Origin: Bacillota bacterium
GTDB taxonomy: Bacteria > Bacillota > Sulfobacillia > Symbiobacteriales > ZC4RG38
Direction of reading: 5' to 3'
Assembly (NCBI GenBank): GCA_003242505.1
Contig: QGUP01000159.1
Coordinates: 1 to 5,455, forward strand
Length of the DNA: 5,455 nucleotides
How positions within the stretch are numbered: the first letter of the stretch is position 1; every line of letters begins with the position of its first letter. The notes under the pieces were generated by a model, which saw only the letters and a program-made list of their open reading frames with translations, made no database searches and was not told where the DNA came from. A program made the position numbers and the translations under genes. Below, one piece after another: positions 4,765-5,455 of the stretch.

Positions 4765-5455
4765 TCAGGGCGCCTCCCCCCGGTACCGGAGCAGCCGCAT
4801 CCCGTTCAAGGTGACCAGCACCGACGCCCCCATGTCCGCCAGGATCGCCAGCCACAGGGTGAGCCACCCGGCAAAGGCGGCGGCCACCGCCAGGGCCTTC
4901 AGCCCCAGGGAGAAGGCGACATTCTGGCGAATCACCCGGGCCGCGGCCCGGCTAAGCGCCATGGCGAAGGGCAGCTGCTGCAGGTCGTCGGCCATCAGCA
5001 CGATGTCCGCAGTCTCCAGCACCGCGTCGTTCCCCGCCCCGCCCATGGCGATGCCCACCGTCGCGGCCGCCAGGGCCGGGGCGTCGTTGATCCCGTCCCC
5101 CACCATGGCCACCCGGCCGTACTGCCGCACCAGGTCCTGGACCGCGGCGACCTTCTCCTCCGGGAGAAGCTGGGCCCGGAACTCGTCCACCCCCACCTGC
5201 CGGGCGATGGCCTGGGCGGTGACCGGGTTGTCCCCGGTGAGCATCACCGTGCGCCGGATCCCAGCCCGGCGCAGGGCCGCCACCGCGGCCCGGCTCCCCT
5301 CCCGGACCTGGTCGGCCACCGCCAGGAGGCCCACCGGTTCATCCCCGGCGGCCACCGCCACCACGGTCTGGCCCGCCTCCTCGAGCCGCTGGGCCGCCTC
5401 CGCCAGGGAGTCCACCGGGAGCCCCGCCTGGGCGAGGAACCGAAGGCTGCCGACC
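4765..5455 (-). CDS. P1B-type heavy-metal-transporting ATPase (CadA/ZntA-like), C-terminal part
   Basis: This is the C-terminal 229 residues of a membrane ATPase that pumps a soft metal ion, probably Zn2+, Cd2+ or Pb2+, out of the cytoplasm. The visible part starts within the nucleotide-binding/phosphorylation region. It then shows TGDNPVTA at residues 73-80, a hinge GDGINDAPAL at 119-128 and two C-terminal membrane helices. The lysine K186 in FSLGLK and the aspartate D207 in LADMGAS, followed by N217 in TLNGMRLL, match the metal-site signature of the P1B-2 (Zn/Cd/Pb) subgroup rather than the Cu+ subgroup, which has YN and MxxS motifs in these helices. The DKTGT phosphorylation site, the CPC membrane motif and any N-terminal metal-binding domain lie outside the window, so the metal assignment rests on the last helices only. 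I see no clear terminator after the stop at 4765-4767. Confidence 0.93.
   Translation of the reverse strand, partial: VGSLRFLAQAGLPVDSLAEAAQRLEEAGQTVVAVAAGDEPVGLLAVADQVREGSRAAVAALRRAGIRRTVMLTGDNPVTAQAIARQVGVDEFRAQLLPEEKVAAVQDLVRQYGRVAMVGDGINDAPALAAATVGIAMGGAGNDAVLETADIVLMADDLQQLPFAMALSRAAARVIRQNVAFSLGLKALAVAAAFAGWLTLWLAILADMGASVLVTLNGMRLLRYRGEAP

Overview
The window is very GC-rich and every supportable gene lies on the minus strand, so the biological order runs from the high to the low coordinates. The gene content points to a high-GC Firmicute, plausibly a Thermaerobacter- or Symbiobacterium-type thermophile. The reasons are a YqeG-family HAD phosphatase next to aroE, a Bacillus-type chorismate synthase, and purine-rich Shine-Dalgarno sites. 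The taxon is an inference; no marker RNA is present.

Layout, read along the minus strand: (1) 5455-4765, the C-terminal 229 residues of a P1B-type heavy-metal ATPase with a Zn/Cd/Pb-type transmembrane signature. (2) A short spacer with a good sigma-A-like promoter (4716-4745), then yqeG (4618-4109), followed closely by a Rho-independent terminator (4056-4091). (3) A leader of about 230 nt containing a perfect 12-bp inverted repeat, then aroE (3879-2938). (4) A 110-nt gap filled by a degenerate 21-bp tandem repeat, then a short A24 prepilin peptidase lacking the usual N-terminal domain (2827-2177). (5) A roughly 100-nt gap with three GC-rich direct repeats, then aroC (2078-894), aroK (894-325) and the beginning of aroB (328 to the window edge). 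The last three are joined by 1-nt and 4-nt overlaps.

Functionally, aroB (step 2), aroE (step 4), aroK (step 5) and aroC (step 7) are steps of the shikimate pathway from DAHP to chorismate. They appear to form one operon into which a type IV pilin/competence-type prepilin peptidase gene is embedded. The first 20 bases of the window (a C14 run plus CCCGGG) replace the conserved glycine-rich motif of AroB and look like a sequence-end artefact.

I see no mobile element, CRISPR array, tRNA or rRNA, and no convincing undescribed multi-gene system. The most interesting points are the embedded truncated-form prepilin peptidase, the 21-bp repeat array with a hairpin touching the peptidase gene's Shine-Dalgarno, and the inverted repeat ahead of aroE.
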